A stretch of DNA of 64,000 bases from Rhodococcus sp. HNM0569 (GCF_012726205.1 NZ_JAASAE010000001.1:248001-312000), one strand, 5' to 3'; positions 23,655 through 34,037 are shown, counted from the first letter of the stretch. Program-made: numbers and translations. Notes: a model not told the origin generated them from the sequence alone.

Positions 23655-24692
23655 ATGAGCAACACCCGCGCCCGATCACTGCGGCCGGTCCCGGATCATC
23701 GGCCGCACCTCGAGTACCGCACGATCCACGGTTACCGGCGTGCGTACCGCATCGCCGGCGAGGGGCCCGCGATCCTGCTGCTGCACGGCATCGGCGACAA
23801 CTCGTCGACGTGGGCGGAGATCATCCCGCATCTCGCACGCACGCACACCGTCCTCGCCCCCGACCTGCTCGGCCACGGGCAATCGGACAAGCCGCGCGCC
23901 GACTACTCGGTGGCCGCGTACGCGAACGGGATGCGGGATCTGCTCACGACGCTCGACATCGCGAAGGTGACGGTCGTCGGGCATTCGCTCGGCGGCGGCG
24001 TCGCGATGCAGTTCGCCTACCAGTTTCCGCACATGGTCGATCGGCTCGTCCTCGTGTCGTCGGGCGGCGTCACGCGCGACGTGCATCCGCTGCTGCGGCT
24101 CGCGTCGATCCCCGTGCTCAGCGAGGCGGCACGCGCCCTCCGGCTGCCCGGTGCGATGACCGTCGTACACGCTCTCGGCACGGTCGCCTCCGCGCTGCAC
24201 CGTTCGCCGTTGCGGCCGGGCCGTCATCTGCACGACGCCGACGATCTCGTCCGGGTGTTGCGAGCGCTACCCGATCCCACCGCGTACGAGGCGTACCTGC
24301 GCACACTGCGCGCGGTGGTCGACTGGCGCGGCCAGGTCGTCACGATGCTCGACCGGTGTTATCTCACCGAGGATCTGCCCGTACAACTCGTGTGGGGCCA
24401 CGACGATTCGGTCATCCCCGTGTCGCACGCCGAGCTCGCGCATTCGGCGATGCCGCACTCGCGGCTCGACGTGTTCGACGGAGCCGGGCACTTCCCCTTC
24501 CACGACGACCCGCTGCGGTTCCTGAACGTGCTCGAGGATTTCGTCGCGACCACGAGTCCGCTCGAATTCGACGACGGACGATGGCGCGACAAACTCTGCT
24601 CGGGTGTCAGCGAGCACGACATCACGGGGAACGCCGAGACACGCACGGCGGTACTCGACGCGATCGGGTCGGACGAGCGCAGCGCCACGTGA
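23655..24692 (+). CDS. Alpha/beta hydrolase (Rv2715-like)
   Basis: 345 residues from the ATG at 23655, with CAGGAGG upstream. It has the oxyanion segment LLLHGIGDNSSTW (about 35-48), the nucleophile elbow GHSLGGG (Ser about residue 113), an acid in LVWGHDDSVIP and the catalytic His in DGAGHFPFHDDP. This is the canonical triad of esterases, epoxide-hydrolase-like and C-C hydrolases; the substrate is not predictable. Position after PAC2 matches Rv2714-Rv2715. Confidence 0.92.
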   Translation: MSNTRARSLRPVPDHRPHLEYRTIHGYRRAYRIAGEGPAILLLHGIGDNSSTWAEIIPHLARTHTVLAPDLLGHGQSDKPRADYSVAAYANGMRDLLTTLDIAKVTVVGHSLGGGVAMQFAYQFPHMVDRLVLVSSGGVTRDVHPLLRLASIPVLSEAARALRLPGAMTVVHALGTVASALHRSPLRPGRHLHDADDLVRVLRALPDPTAYEAYLRTLRAVVDWRGQVVTMLDRCYLTEDLPVQLVWGHDDSVIPVSHAELAHSAMPHSRLDVFDGAGHFPFHDDPLRFLNVLEDFVATTSPLEFDDGRWRDKLCSGVSEHDITGNAETRTAVLDAIGSDERSAT

Positions 24693-24724
24693 GCGGCGAC
24701 AGTCAACCCGACTAGCCTGGACGC

Positions 24725-27259
24725 GTGCTCCTCGCCGATCTCGTACCCCCACGCTCCCCCGCCCGCTCGAACTCAGGCGACGGGGTGGACGCCGATGCCG
24801 TGTTCGACGCGTTCACCACGTGGACCGGCGATCGCGGCCTCGAGCTGTACCCGGCGCAGGAGGAGGCGACGATGGAGCTCGCCGCCGGCTCGAACGTGAT
24901 CCTCGCGACGCCCACCGGTTCGGGAAAGTCGATGGTCGCCGTCGCCGCGCACTTCCGCGCGCTCGCCGCGGGTACCCGGTCGTTCTACACGGCACCGATC
25001 AAGGCGCTCGTGAGCGAGAAGTTCTTCGCCCTGTGCGAGGTCTTCGGTGCCGAGAACGTCGGCATGATGACCGGCGACGCGTCGGTCAACTCCGGTGCGC
25101 CGATCGTGTGCGCGACCGCCGAGATCGTCGCCAATCTTGCGCTGCGCGAAGGCCCGGACTCCGACATCGGACAGGTCGTGATGGACGAGTTCCACTACTA
25201 CGCCGAGCCGGATCGCGGGTGGGCGTGGCAGGTCCCCCTCGTCGAACTGCCGCACACCCAGTTCCTGTTGATGTCCGCGACGCTCGGCGACGTCAGCTTC
25301 TTCGCACGCGATCTCACCCGACGTACCGGCCGCGAGACCGCCGTCGTCGAGGGCACCGAGCGTCCGGTGCCGCTCACCTACTCGTACGCCACCACGCCGG
25401 TCGGCGAGACGATCGAAGAACTCGTCACCACCCATCAGGCGCCGGTGTATGTCGTGCACTTCACACAGGCCGCGGCCCTCGAACGAGCGCAAGCACTCAC
25501 GAGCGTCAATGTCGCCTCACGCGCCGAGAAGGACGCGATCGCCGACGCGATCGGCGGTTTCCGATTCACCACCGGATTCGGCAAGACCCTCTCGCGGCTC
25601 GTGCGGCACGGCATCGGCGTGCACCACGCAGGCATGCTCCCGAAGTACCGGCGTCTGGTCGAACGACTCGCGCAGGACGGACTGCTCAAGGTCATCTGCG
25701 GCACCGACACGCTCGGAGTCGGCATCAACGTGCCGATCCGCACCGTGCTGCTCACCGGACTCACCAAGTACGACGGCATCCGCACGCGGCACCTGCGTGC
25801 TCGGGAGTTCCACCAGATCGCGGGTCGCGCGGGCCGCGCGGGTTTCGACACGATGGGCACCGTCGTGGTGCAGGCCCCTGAGCACGAGATCGAGAACATC
25901 AAGGCACTCGCGAAAGCGGGCGACGATCCCAAGAAGCGCCGAAAGGTCCAGCGCAAGAAGGCACCCGAGGGCTTCGTGTCGTGGGGCGAGGCGACCTTCG
26001 AACGGCTCGTCGCCGCGCCACCCGAGCCACTCACGTCGCGTTTCTCGGTGAGCAATTCGATGCTGCTCAACGTGATCGCCCGGCGCGGAAACTGTTTCGA
26101 CGCGATGCGCCACCTGCTCGAGGACAACCACGAGACCCGCCCCGCGCAGCGCAGGCACATCCTCAAAGCGGTGTCGCTGTACCGCGGCCTGCTCGACGCC
26201 GGCGTCGTCGAGCGACTCGACGTGCCCGACGCCGACGGCCGGTGGGCACGACTCACGATGGACCTGCAGCGTGACTTCGCCCTCAATCAGCCGCTGTCCC
26301 CGTTCGCCCTCGCCGCCTTCGAATTGCTCGATCCCGAATCGCACACGTACGCACTCGATGTCGTCTCGATCATCGAGTCGACCCTCGACGACCCTCGCCA
26401 GATCCTCATGGCCCAGCAGCACGCCGCGCGTGGCGAAGCCGTCGCCGAGATGAAGGCCGACGGCATCGAGTACGACGAGCGCATGGAACTGCTCGAGGAG
26501 ATCACCTGGCCCAAGCCGCTCGCCGAGCTGCTGTTGCCCGCATTCGAGACGTACCGTGGTGCGCACCCGTGGATCTCTGAGTTCGCGCTGTCACCCAAGT
26601 CGGTCGTGCGGGACATGGTCGAGCGCGCGATGACCTTCGCCGAGCTCGTCAGCCACTACGGGCTCGCGCGGTCGGAAGGCCTCGTACTGCGCTATCTCGC
26701 GGACGCCTACCGCGCACTTCGGCAGACCGTGCCCACCGAGGCACGCACCGAAGAGGTCGACGACCTCACCGAATGGCTCGGCGAACTCGTGCGGCAGGTC
26801 GATTCGAGCCTGCTCGACGAGTGGGAGCAGCTCACCGACCCCGCCGCCGAGCCCGACGACCAGCAGGCTGCGTTCGGCGGCGACGTGCCGCGTCCGATCT
26901 CCGCGAACACCCGTGCGTTCAAGGTGATGGTGCGCAACGCGATGTTCCGCCGGGTCGAGCTCGCGTCACGCAAACGCTGGGACGAGCTCGCGACGCTCGG
27001 TGACGGCCTCGACGCCGACGACTGGGCGCACCTGCTCGAGCTGTACTTCGACGAGTACGACGAGATCCGCACGGGGCCGGACGCGCGCGGACCACTGCTC
27101 TTCCAAGTCACCGTGGAACCGGGCGTCTGGCGCGTGCGACAGGTGCTCGACGACCCGGCAGGTGACCACGGGTGGGCGCTGCTCGGCGAGGTCGATCTCG
27201 CCGAGTCCGACGCCGCCGGCGAAGTCGTGTTCGAAGAATTCGAGGTCGCCGAAGGCTAG
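24725..27259 (+). CDS. DEAD/DEAH-box (Ski2-like) helicase with DUF3516
   Basis: 844 residues from a GTG at 24725. The helicase core includes the Q-like ELYPAQEEA, Walker A TPTGSGKS (about 62-69), motif II DEFHYY (about 157-162), SAT (about 183) and motif VI QIAGRAGRAGFD (about 368-379). The C-terminal half (about 400-844) is the helical DUF3516 module seen in actinobacterial Ski2-like helicases. A role in RNA unwinding or turnover is inferred from the family. The last codons and stop are part of a 25-bp tandem duplication. Confidence 0.88.
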   Translation: MLLADLVPPRSPARSNSGDGVDADAVFDAFTTWTGDRGLELYPAQEEATMELAAGSNVILATPTGSGKSMVAVAAHFRALAAGTRSFYTAPIKALVSEKFFALCEVFGAENVGMMTGDASVNSGAPIVCATAEIVANLALREGPDSDIGQVVMDEFHYYAEPDRGWAWQVPLVELPHTQFLLMSATLGDVSFFARDLTRRTGRETAVVEGTERPVPLTYSYATTPVGETIEELVTTHQAPVYVVHFTQAAALERAQALTSVNVASRAEKDAIADAIGGFRFTTGFGKTLSRLVRHGIGVHHAGMLPKYRRLVERLAQDGLLKVICGTDTLGVGINVPIRTVLLTGLTKYDGIRTRHLRAREFHQIAGRAGRAGFDTMGTVVVQAPEHEIENIKALAKAGDDPKKRRKVQRKKAPEGFVSWGEATFERLVAAPPEPLTSRFSVSNSMLLNVIARRGNCFDAMRHLLEDNHETRPAQRRHILKAVSLYRGLLDAGVVERLDVPDADGRWARLTMDLQRDFALNQPLSPFALAAFELLDPESHTYALDVVSIIESTLDDPRQILMAQQHAARGEAVAEMKADGIEYDERMELLEEITWPKPLAELLLPAFETYRGAHPWISEFALSPKSVVRDMVERAMTFAELVSHYGLARSEGLVLRYLADAYRALRQTVPTEARTEEVDDLTEWLGELVRQVDSSLLDEWEQLTDPAAEPDDQQAAFGGDVPRPISANTRAFKVMVRNAMFRRVELASRKRWDELATLGDGLDADDWAHLLELYFDEYDEIRTGPDARGPLLFQVTVEPGVWRVRQVLDDPAGDHGWALLGEVDLAESDAAGEVVFEEFEVAEG

Positions 27260-27279
27260 GGAGTTCGAGGTCGCCGAAG
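27239..27279 (+). repeat. 25-bp direct duplication at the helicase gene 3' end
   Basis: The 16-mer ttcgaggtcgccgaag at 27239 recurs at 27264. The first copy encodes FEVAE of the helicase and is followed by its TAG; the second lies just past the stop. Confidence 0.75.
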
Positions 27280-27296
27280 CCCGGCGACATCCAAGC

Positions 27297-27671
27297 TCAC
27301 TCGCCCTTGGCGCGCTCGCGCAGCCGCGCCTTCTCGCGGCGCACCTCGGCCTGGGTTGCGCGTTCGCGCTGGAGCCACTCCGGCCGATCGGCCATCAGCT
27401 GATCGATCTCGCCGGTGGTGAGCGCCTCGGTGACTCCACCGCGCGCGAGCCCGGCGATCGAGACCCCCAGCTTGGCGGCCACGACGGGTCGGGGATGCGG
27501 GCCGTCGCGCCGCAGGTCGACGAGCCACTGCGGCGGCGCGGACTGCAACTGCGCGAGTTCGTCGCGCGTGACGGTGCCCTCCTGGAACTCGGTGGGCGTG
27601 GCCGGCAGATAGACGCCGAGCTTCTTGGCGGCAGTGCTCGGCTTCATCGTCTGGGGCTTACGCGCGCTCAT
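27297..27671 (-). CDS. DUF5997 family protein
   Basis: 124 residues from the ATG at 27671. The sequence is compact and charged, with the blocks TAAKKLGVYLPATPTEFQEG and WLVDLRRDGPHPRPVVAAKL and a basic helical C-terminus (RREKARLRERAKGE). It fits the actinobacterial family DUF5997, found beside a LysR-effector-domain gene as here (divergent, starts 28 bp apart). Function is unknown. The pairing suggests a shared promoter and linked role. Confidence 0.85.
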   Translation of the reverse strand: MSARKPQTMKPSTAAKKLGVYLPATPTEFQEGTVTRDELAQLQSAPPQWLVDLRRDGPHPRPVVAAKLGVSIAGLARGGVTEALTTGEIDQLMADRPEWLQRERATQAEVRREKARLRERAKGE

Positions 27672-27699
27672 ACCGCCAGCGTAGCGGTAGCCTGGTGCC

Positions 27700-28506
27700 G
27701 TGAACGACGAGCCGCCCGCGGCGCCCTTCCGGCTCGGTTTCGTACCGGGCGTCATGCCTGCGAAATGGATCCGCATCTGGGGCGAACGCTTTCCCCACCT
27801 CCCGCTCGACGCGGAGCCGATCGCAGTCGGCGCCGGCGAGGCGGCCGTGCGCGAGGGCGCCGTCGACATCGGCCTGCTGCGGCAGCCGGTCGAGCGCGAC
27901 GGGCTCGCCGTCGTCCCGTTGTACGAGGAGACCACGGTGGTGGTCGTGCCGAAGGATCATGCCGTGTCGGCGGTCGACGCCGTCACGGTCGCCGACCTCG
28001 AGGACGAGGTGGTCCTCACCCCGGCGGACGACACGCTCACGTGGCCGACTCCGCCGGGCACGCCCGCGCAGCACACGCCGTCGACGACTTCCGACGCGAT
28101 CGAACTCGTCGCGGCCGGAGTCGGCGTCGTGGTGGTCCCGAAGTCGTTGGCGCGCCTGCACCATCGGCGGGACGTCGTCCATCGTCCGGTCGAGGACGCA
28201 CCCACCTCGCGCGTCGTGCTGGTGTGGCGCGAGGACCGGGCAGACGACCGCACCGAGGACTTCGTCGGGATCGTGCGCGGGCGCACCGCGAACTCGTCGC
28301 GGGGCCGCACCCAGCCCTCGAACACCTCCGGTAGGTCGGCATCCGGCAAGGCATCCGGCGGCAACTCGGCTGCAGGCAAGTCCACCCCGGGCACGTCCAC
28401 CGGGGGAACGACCGCGAAGCGCGCATCGGGCACCCGGCGCGCGGCCGGCGGCACCCGCTCGTCGGCCGGCCGGGGCAAGCGCGGCGGGCCGCGGCGGCGC
28501 CGCTGA
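27700..28506 (+). CDS. LysR substrate-binding-domain protein without a DNA-binding domain
   Basis: 268 residues from a GTG at 27700. The sequence begins directly in a LysR effector fold (FRLGFVPGVMPAKWIRIWGERFP, then VDIGLLRQPV and VVPKDHAVS) and lacks the N-terminal helix-turn-helix. After about residue 195 it becomes a low-complexity tail of Ser, Gly, Thr, Lys and Arg, ending in GGPRRRR. The domain should bind a small anion or metabolite. The basic tail might contact nucleic acid. It is divergent from the DUF5997 gene. Confidence 0.82.
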   Translation: MNDEPPAAPFRLGFVPGVMPAKWIRIWGERFPHLPLDAEPIAVGAGEAAVREGAVDIGLLRQPVERDGLAVVPLYEETTVVVVPKDHAVSAVDAVTVADLEDEVVLTPADDTLTWPTPPGTPAQHTPSTTSDAIELVAAGVGVVVVPKSLARLHHRRDVVHRPVEDAPTSRVVLVWREDRADDRTEDFVGIVRGRTANSSRGRTQPSNTSGRSASGKASGGNSAAGKSTPGTSTGGTTAKRASGTRRAAGGTRSSAGRGKRGGPRRRR

Positions 28507-28512
28507 CGCGAC

Positions 28513-29430
28513 TCAGCCGCGCGTGGGGGCGGCGTCGGCGAGCAGCGAGGCGAGCGCCTCGTACCGTTCGACATGTGCGCTCGTCGAGCGGAATACGAGA
28601 CCGATCGTCCGGCCCGGTGCGGGATCGGCGAAACGCGACGTCTCGAGGTTCGCGCGTGCGGTCTCGACCGGCAGCGCCGTCTCGGGCACGAGGGTGACGC
28701 CGAGACCACCTGCGACACACTGCACCACGGTCGACAGCGAGGTGGCGCGGGTGTCGCCCGGCAGCGGACGCGCGTCCACCGACCGGCACAGGTCGAGCGT
28801 CTGGTCCCGCAGACAGTGCCCGTCGTCGAGCAACAGCAGCGGCATCCCGTCGAGCGCCGCGACGTCGACGTCGACGCGCCCGGCGATCTCGTGCCCCGGC
28901 GGCGCGGCGATCACGAACTCCTCCGTGTAAAGCGGTATCTCACGCGTTCCGGCGGCGTCCGACGGCAATGCGAGCACCGCGACGTCGAGCGAGCCGGTCC
29001 GGAGAGAGTCGAGCAGACGCGCCGTCTGATCCTCGACGACGTGCAGCACGAGCGCGGGCAGGTGAGTGTGCAGAGCGGGCAGGAAGGACGGAAGCACGTA
29101 CGGTGCGACGGTCGGGATGATGCCGAGACGCAGCGGGCCCGCGAGCGTGTCCCCCACGCCCGCGGCGCTCGCGAGGAATCCGTCGGCCGCATCGAGGATC
29201 GACTTGGCCTGTCCGAGCAGCTGCTCGCCGGCGGGTGTGACGAGCACGCGTCGCGTCGACCGTTCGATGAGGCGCACTCCGAGGCCGGATTCGAGCGAGG
29301 CGAGCGCCTGCGACAGTGTGGGTTGCCTCACATTCAAACACGCTGCGGCGCTACCGAAATGCCGGCATTCGGCGACGGCGACGAAAGCACGCAGCTGTGA
29401 GAGCGTCGGCTGATAAGTCTGGTCGGACAC
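28513..29430 (-). CDS. oxyR: Peroxide-sensing LysR-type regulator OxyR
   Basis: 305 residues from the GTG at 29430; an ATG at 29454 would add 8 residues. The N-terminal helix-turn-helix is FGSAAACLNVRQPTLSQALA. The effector domain carries DDGHCLRDQTLDLC, with the two Cys of the peroxide-sensitive disulfide near residue 200. The divergent neighbour ahpC is the classic OxyR target. The 181-bp region between the starts should contain its binding site. A T-N11-A LysR motif can be placed in several ways there, so none is marked. Confidence 0.95.
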   Translation of the reverse strand: MSDQTYQPTLSQLRAFVAVAECRHFGSAAACLNVRQPTLSQALASLESGLGVRLIERSTRRVLVTPAGEQLLGQAKSILDAADGFLASAAGVGDTLAGPLRLGIIPTVAPYVLPSFLPALHTHLPALVLHVVEDQTARLLDSLRTGSLDVAVLALPSDAAGTREIPLYTEEFVIAAPPGHEIAGRVDVDVAALDGMPLLLLDDGHCLRDQTLDLCRSVDARPLPGDTRATSLSTVVQCVAGGLGVTLVPETALPVETARANLETSRFADPAPGRTIGLVFRSTSAHVERYEALASLLADAAPTRG

Positions 29431-29611
29431 ACCTATGAGTGTAGTGAGATTCATCGGCTTTACTTTCCAATGGGTTCATGCAGAATGGACTCACACCAGA
29501 AAAGCGCGGTCTTCGAATCCCGGAAACCGCGCATTTTTCCGGTCCGACCGCCCCGTGCGCTGATCCCGGCACCCGGGTCGGAACTGCTCAATTCAGGAGG
29601 AGACACACCAC
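29431..29611. promoter_or_regulatory. oxyR-ahpC divergent control region with a hairpin
   Basis: This 181-bp region is more AT-rich than its surroundings, as expected for divergent promoters. Within it, gcgcggt (29504-29510) and accgcgc (29526-29532) can pair around a 15-base loop, and the right arm is followed directly by ATTTTT. In the ahpC direction this looks like a leader terminator or attenuator. The ribosome site AGGAGG lies just before the ahpC ATG. Confidence 0.5.
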
Positions 29612-30199
29612 ATGGCTCTGCTCACCATCGGCGATCAGTTCCCCACGTACAACCTGACCGCCGTGATCGGCGGCGACCTGTCGAAGGTCGACGCCCAGCA
29701 GCCCGACGACTACTTCACGCAGGTCACGAGCGACGACTACGCCGGCAAGTGGCGCATCATCTTCTTCTGGCCCAAGGACTTCACCTTCGTGTGCCCGACC
29801 GAGATCGCCGCCTTCGGCAAGCTGAACGACGAGTTCGCCGACCGCGACGCCCAGGTGCTCGGCGCCTCGGTCGACAACGAGTTCGTGCACTTCCAGTGGC
29901 GCGCACAGCACGAGGACCTCAAGACCCTCCCCTTCCCGATGCTGTCCGACCTCAAGCGTGAGCTCGTCAGCGCCGCCGGCGTCCTCAACGCAGACGGCGT
30001 CGCCGATCGCGCGACGTTCATCGTCGACCCCAACAACGAGATCCAGTTCGTCTCGGTCACCGCGGGCTCCGTGGGCCGCAATGTCGACGAGGTCCTTCGT
30101 GTCCTCGACGCGTTGCAGTCGGACGAGCTGTGCGCATGCAACTGGAAGAAGGGTGACCCGACGCTCAACGCGGGCGACCTCCTCAAGGAAAGCGTCTGA
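29612..30199 (+). CDS. ahpC: Alkyl hydroperoxide reductase subunit C (peroxiredoxin)
   Basis: 195 residues from the ATG at 29612 behind AGGAGG. The peroxidatic Cys is in [14 protein letters not shown] (about residue 61). The resolving Cys is probably one of the pair in DELCACNW near residue 175, as in mycobacterial AhpC, which has three Cys. Alkyl peroxides, H2O2 and peroxynitrite are reduced; the electron donor is AhpD, encoded next. Control by the divergent OxyR is expected. Confidence 0.97.
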   Translation: MALLTIGDQFPTYNLTAVIGGDLSKVDAQQPDDYFTQVTSDDYAGKWRIIFFWPKDFTFVCPTEIAAFGKLNDEFADRDAQVLGASVDNEFVHFQWRAQHEDLKTLPFPMLSDLKRELVSAAGVLNADGVADRATFIVDPNNEIQFVSVTAGSVGRNVDEVLRVLDALQSDELCACNWKKGDPTLNAGDLLKESV

Positions 30200-30200
30200 C

Positions 30201-30740
30201 ATGTCGATCGAGAACCTCAAGAACTCGCTTCCCGAGTACGCCAAGGACCTCAAGCTCAACCTGAGCTCGCTCGCGCGCTCGACCGAGCTCAACGAGCAGC
30301 AGCTGTGGGGCACATTCCTCGCGGCGGCGGCCGCCACCAAGTCGGCGACCGTGCTGCGCGAGGTGTCGGAGGAAGCAGCCGACACTCTGTCCGCGGAGGC
30401 CTACGACGCGGCTCTCGGTGCGGCGTCGATCATGGGTATGAACAACGTCGCGTACCGCGCGAAGAGCTTCCTCGGTGACGACTTCACGCAGGTCCGAATG
30501 GGCCTGCGCATGAACATCATCGGCAACCCCGGCGTCGAGAAGGCCGACTTCGAGTTGTGGAGCCTCGCAGTGTCCACGATCAACGGCTGCCACGACTGCA
30601 CCGCAGCGCACGACGCGGTCGTCCGCAAGGAAGGCCTCACCAAGGAGCAGGTATGGGAGGCCGTCAAGGTCGCCGCCACACTGCAGGGTGTCGCGCAGGC
30701 CGTCGTCGCGACCGAGGCGCTCGCCGGCGCCCAGGTCTGA
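30201..30740 (+). CDS. ahpD: Alkyl hydroperoxide reductase AhpD
   Basis: 179 residues from the ATG at 30201, 1 bp after the ahpC stop. The active site is the CxxC motif in [15 protein letters not shown] (Cys about residues 132 and 135, His 139), as in M. tuberculosis AhpD. The protein passes electrons from the dihydrolipoamide system to AhpC. Its last codons and TGA are the first unit of a 20-bp tandem repeat, followed by a strong terminator. Confidence 0.96.
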   Translation: MSIENLKNSLPEYAKDLKLNLSSLARSTELNEQQLWGTFLAAAAATKSATVLREVSEEAADTLSAEAYDAALGAASIMGMNNVAYRAKSFLGDDFTQVRMGLRMNIIGNPGVEKADFELWSLAVSTINGCHDCTAAHDAVVRKEGLTKEQVWEAVKVAATLQGVAQAVVATEALAGAQV

Positions 30741-30791
30741 TCGAGGCACGTCAGGTCTGATCGAGGCACGTCAGGTCTGATCGAGGCCCGG
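30732..30791 (+). repeat. 20-bp tandem repeat (three units) covering the ahpD stop
   Basis: The unit caggtctgatcgaggcacgt occurs twice exactly (30732-30751, 30752-30771) and once with two changes near its end (30772-30791). Unit one contains the final codons CAG GTC TGA of ahpD, so the same end is repeated downstream. Confidence 0.9.
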
Positions 30792-30818
30792 TCCGACACG
30801 TGCGGATCGATCGCCGAA

Positions 30819-30861
30819 CGAGAAAGGCCCCCGACCGGATTCCGGTCGGGGGCCTTTCTCG
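30819..30861. terminator. Bidirectional terminator between ahpD and rpf
   Basis: Two perfectly complementary 20-base arms (30819-30838 and 30842-30861) flank a 3-base loop. The stem is GC-rich near the loop and has an AAAG/CTTT base. It lies between convergent genes and can serve both. Confidence 0.92.
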
Positions 30862-30866
30862 TGGGA

Positions 30867-31913
<1,047 letters not shown>

Positions 31914-32609
31914 ATGGCCGCCGTGCAAGTGGACATGGTGCGTGTGTTCGCCGACGAGGACGGGCGCCACGGCACGCCGCTGGCGATCGTGCAGCGCGAC
32001 GTCGTCGCGCCCCCGGGCGCCGATGCGGACGCCGAAGCGCCGTTGCGCGCGCTCGCGCGGCGCACCGGCACCGATTTCACCGCTTTCGTCGGCGGCGGGC
32101 GTGTAGTCGTGCACGCGGCGGCGGACGAGCGAGCGGGCGAGTTCGCCGTCCACCCGGTGATCGGTGCAGCATGGTGGCTCGACGCGCACGGCGCCGTCGA
32201 GCCCGGGCCCGTCACGATCGACACGGCAGCGGGATCCGTGTCGGTCCGGCTCGAGCCCGGGCTGCTGTGGGCGCGGATCCGGGCCGACTGGACGCCCGAG
32301 TACGGCTTCTACGAACTGACAGGCACAAAGGCCGTCGACGCCGCGCGCCCGGACGACTACACCGCGGGCCACAACTGTGTGTGGGCGTGGATCGACGAAA
32401 CCGAGTCGCGCGTCCGGGCTCGCACGTTCGACGGCGCAGGCCGCGAGCCGTCTCCGACGGGCGCCGCGGCCGCAAGGCTCACCCGGCACCTGCGGCACGC
32501 ACTGCTGGTACGGCAGGGACGGGGATCGGTGGTACACACCGTGTTCGACACAGCAGGATGGACGGAAGTGGGCGGGCGCGTCGTCGCCGACGCGTCCCGC
32601 ACCCTCTGA
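31914..32609 (+). CDS. PhzF-like isomerase-fold protein (Rv2716-like)
   Basis: 231 residues from the ATG at 31914. The N-terminus VDMVRVFADEDGRHGTPLAIV and the later SPTGAAAARLTRHL (about residue 196) follow the pattern of the PhzF/diaminopimelate-epimerase fold. Length matches Rv2716 (about 228 residues). The expected catalytic Glu of PhzF is not obvious after the N-terminal block, so activity may differ. Substrate is unknown. Confidence 0.75.
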   Translation: MAAVQVDMVRVFADEDGRHGTPLAIVQRDVVAPPGADADAEAPLRALARRTGTDFTAFVGGGRVVVHAAADERAGEFAVHPVIGAAWWLDAHGAVEPGPVTIDTAAGSVSVRLEPGLLWARIRADWTPEYGFYELTGTKAVDAARPDDYTAGHNCVWAWIDETESRVRARTFDGAGREPSPTGAAAARLTRHLRHALLVRQGRGSVVHTVFDTAGWTEVGGRVVADASRTL

Positions 32610-32644
32610 CCGACGCGGTCGCGCACCGGCTGCCCGCGGTGCGG

Positions 32645-33871
32645 TCAGCCCAGTGCGGCCGCGATGCGCTCGGCCAGCTCCTGCACCTGCTCGTCGGTCA
32701 TGACGAAGGACGGTGAGATCTGCATCGCGCCCTGGCCCGCCGCGCGGCCCGAGACGCCGTGCGCCCGCAGTTCGCCGACGAACGGCAGCGCCTCGGTCGG
32801 GTCGGCGAGTTGCACTGCGGCGACGGCACCGAGCCCGCTGCGGACCTCCGCCACGCGGGGGTGGTCCGCGAGCGGCGAGAGCCACCGGTCGAGCGATGCC
32901 TCGAGCCGCTTCGACTCGGCGAGCAGGTTCTCGCGTTCGAGGATGTCGAGGTTGGCCATCGCGGCCGCCGCGGCGCCCGCGTGCCCGCCGTAGGTGTACC
33001 CGTGACGGAACCACGTGCCGCCTGCGAAGAAGGGTTCGGCGACGCGGGGTGCCACGAACACTGCGCCCATCGGGACGTAGCCCGACGTGAGGCCCTTGGC
33101 AGTCGTCATGAGGTCGGGCGCGAGGTCGAAGCGCGAGGACGCGAACCACTCGCCGCCGATGCGGCCGAAGCCCGTGACGACCTCGTCGACGACGAACAGG
33201 ATGTCGTTGTCGCGGCAGATCTCGCGGACCTCGGCGAGGTATCCGTCCGGCGGAAGGTAGATGCCGCCCGCGCCGATGATCGGCTCGCAGAAGAACGCGG
33301 CGATGTTCTCGGCGCCGATGCTCTCGATCAGACGCGTGAGGTCCTTCGCGTCGTCCCACGCGACGGTGGCCGCGTCGGACATGAGCTCGCCGTAGCCCTC
33401 GCGGTTGACCGGGATGCCCGCGAGTGCGGTGCCCGCGACGTGCATGCCGTGGTACGCCTTCTCGCGGCCGACCACGATCTTCTTCGACGGGGCACCGACG
33501 GCGTGCCAGTAACGGCGCGCGAGCTTCGCGGCCGTGTCGACCGAGTCGGAGCCACCCGACGTGAAGAACACCTTGCTGCCGGCCACGGGCGCGATGTCCG
33601 CGAGACGTTCGGCGAGACGCACCGTGACCTCGGGCGCGAAGTCGCCGAAGTTCGAGTAGTGCGCGAGCGTGCCGAGCTGCTTCGCGACGGCGTCGGCGAT
33701 CTCGGTGCGACCGTGGCCGACGTTCGCGAACCACAGGCCGCCGGTCGCGTCGAGATACCGGTTGCCCGCGGAGTCCCAGATGTGCGCACCCTCTCCGCGC
33801 GCCACTTCGAACGGGCCGTTCGCCTCGACCGAACCCATGTCTGCGAACCCGTGCCACAACGCCGACGCCAT
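32645..33871 (-). CDS. Class III PLP-dependent aminotransferase
   Basis: 408 residues from the ATG at 33871, with GGAAGG upstream. It has the N-terminal block IWDSAGNRYLDATGGLW, the cofactor phosphate segment FFTSGGSDSVDTAAKLAR, the ring-binding FVVDEVVTGFGRIG and the Schiff-base Lys in LMTTAKGLTSGYVPMG (about residue 260). This is the omega-amino-acid or aspartate-aminotransferase-family subclass. The amino donor (beta-alanine, taurine, GABA or other) cannot be fixed. It lies alone, divergent from hrpA. Confidence 0.9.
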   Translation of the reverse strand: MASALWHGFADMGSVEANGPFEVARGEGAHIWDSAGNRYLDATGGLWFANVGHGRTEIADAVAKQLGTLAHYSNFGDFAPEVTVRLAERLADIAPVAGSKVFFTSGGSDSVDTAAKLARRYWHAVGAPSKKIVVGREKAYHGMHVAGTALAGIPVNREGYGELMSDAATVAWDDAKDLTRLIESIGAENIAAFFCEPIIGAGGIYLPPDGYLAEVREICRDNDILFVVDEVVTGFGRIGGEWFASSRFDLAPDLMTTAKGLTSGYVPMGAVFVAPRVAEPFFAGGTWFRHGYTYGGHAGAAAAAMANLDILERENLLAESKRLEASLDRWLSPLADHPRVAEVRSGLGAVAAVQLADPTEALPFVGELRAHGVSGRAAGQGAMQISPSFVMTDEQVQELAERIAAALG

Positions 33872-34037
33872 CGTCTTCCCTTCCTGAAACCGAACACTGG
33901 GAATCCCGCACGATCGAGAACCGCCGGGAAAGCAAAACCCCCAGGTAGAGGGTAGTCCATCGTCGCGTGTGCTCGCCGCGTGCATCGGGCGGGCCCGGCT
34001 CGGCCGACGCACCGGCACCGCTACGCTGGGTGGCAGC

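Noticed and set aside
29431-29611. A specific OxyR operator
   Set aside because: Several T-N11-A placements are possible in this AT-rich stretch and none stands out, so no exact site was annotated.
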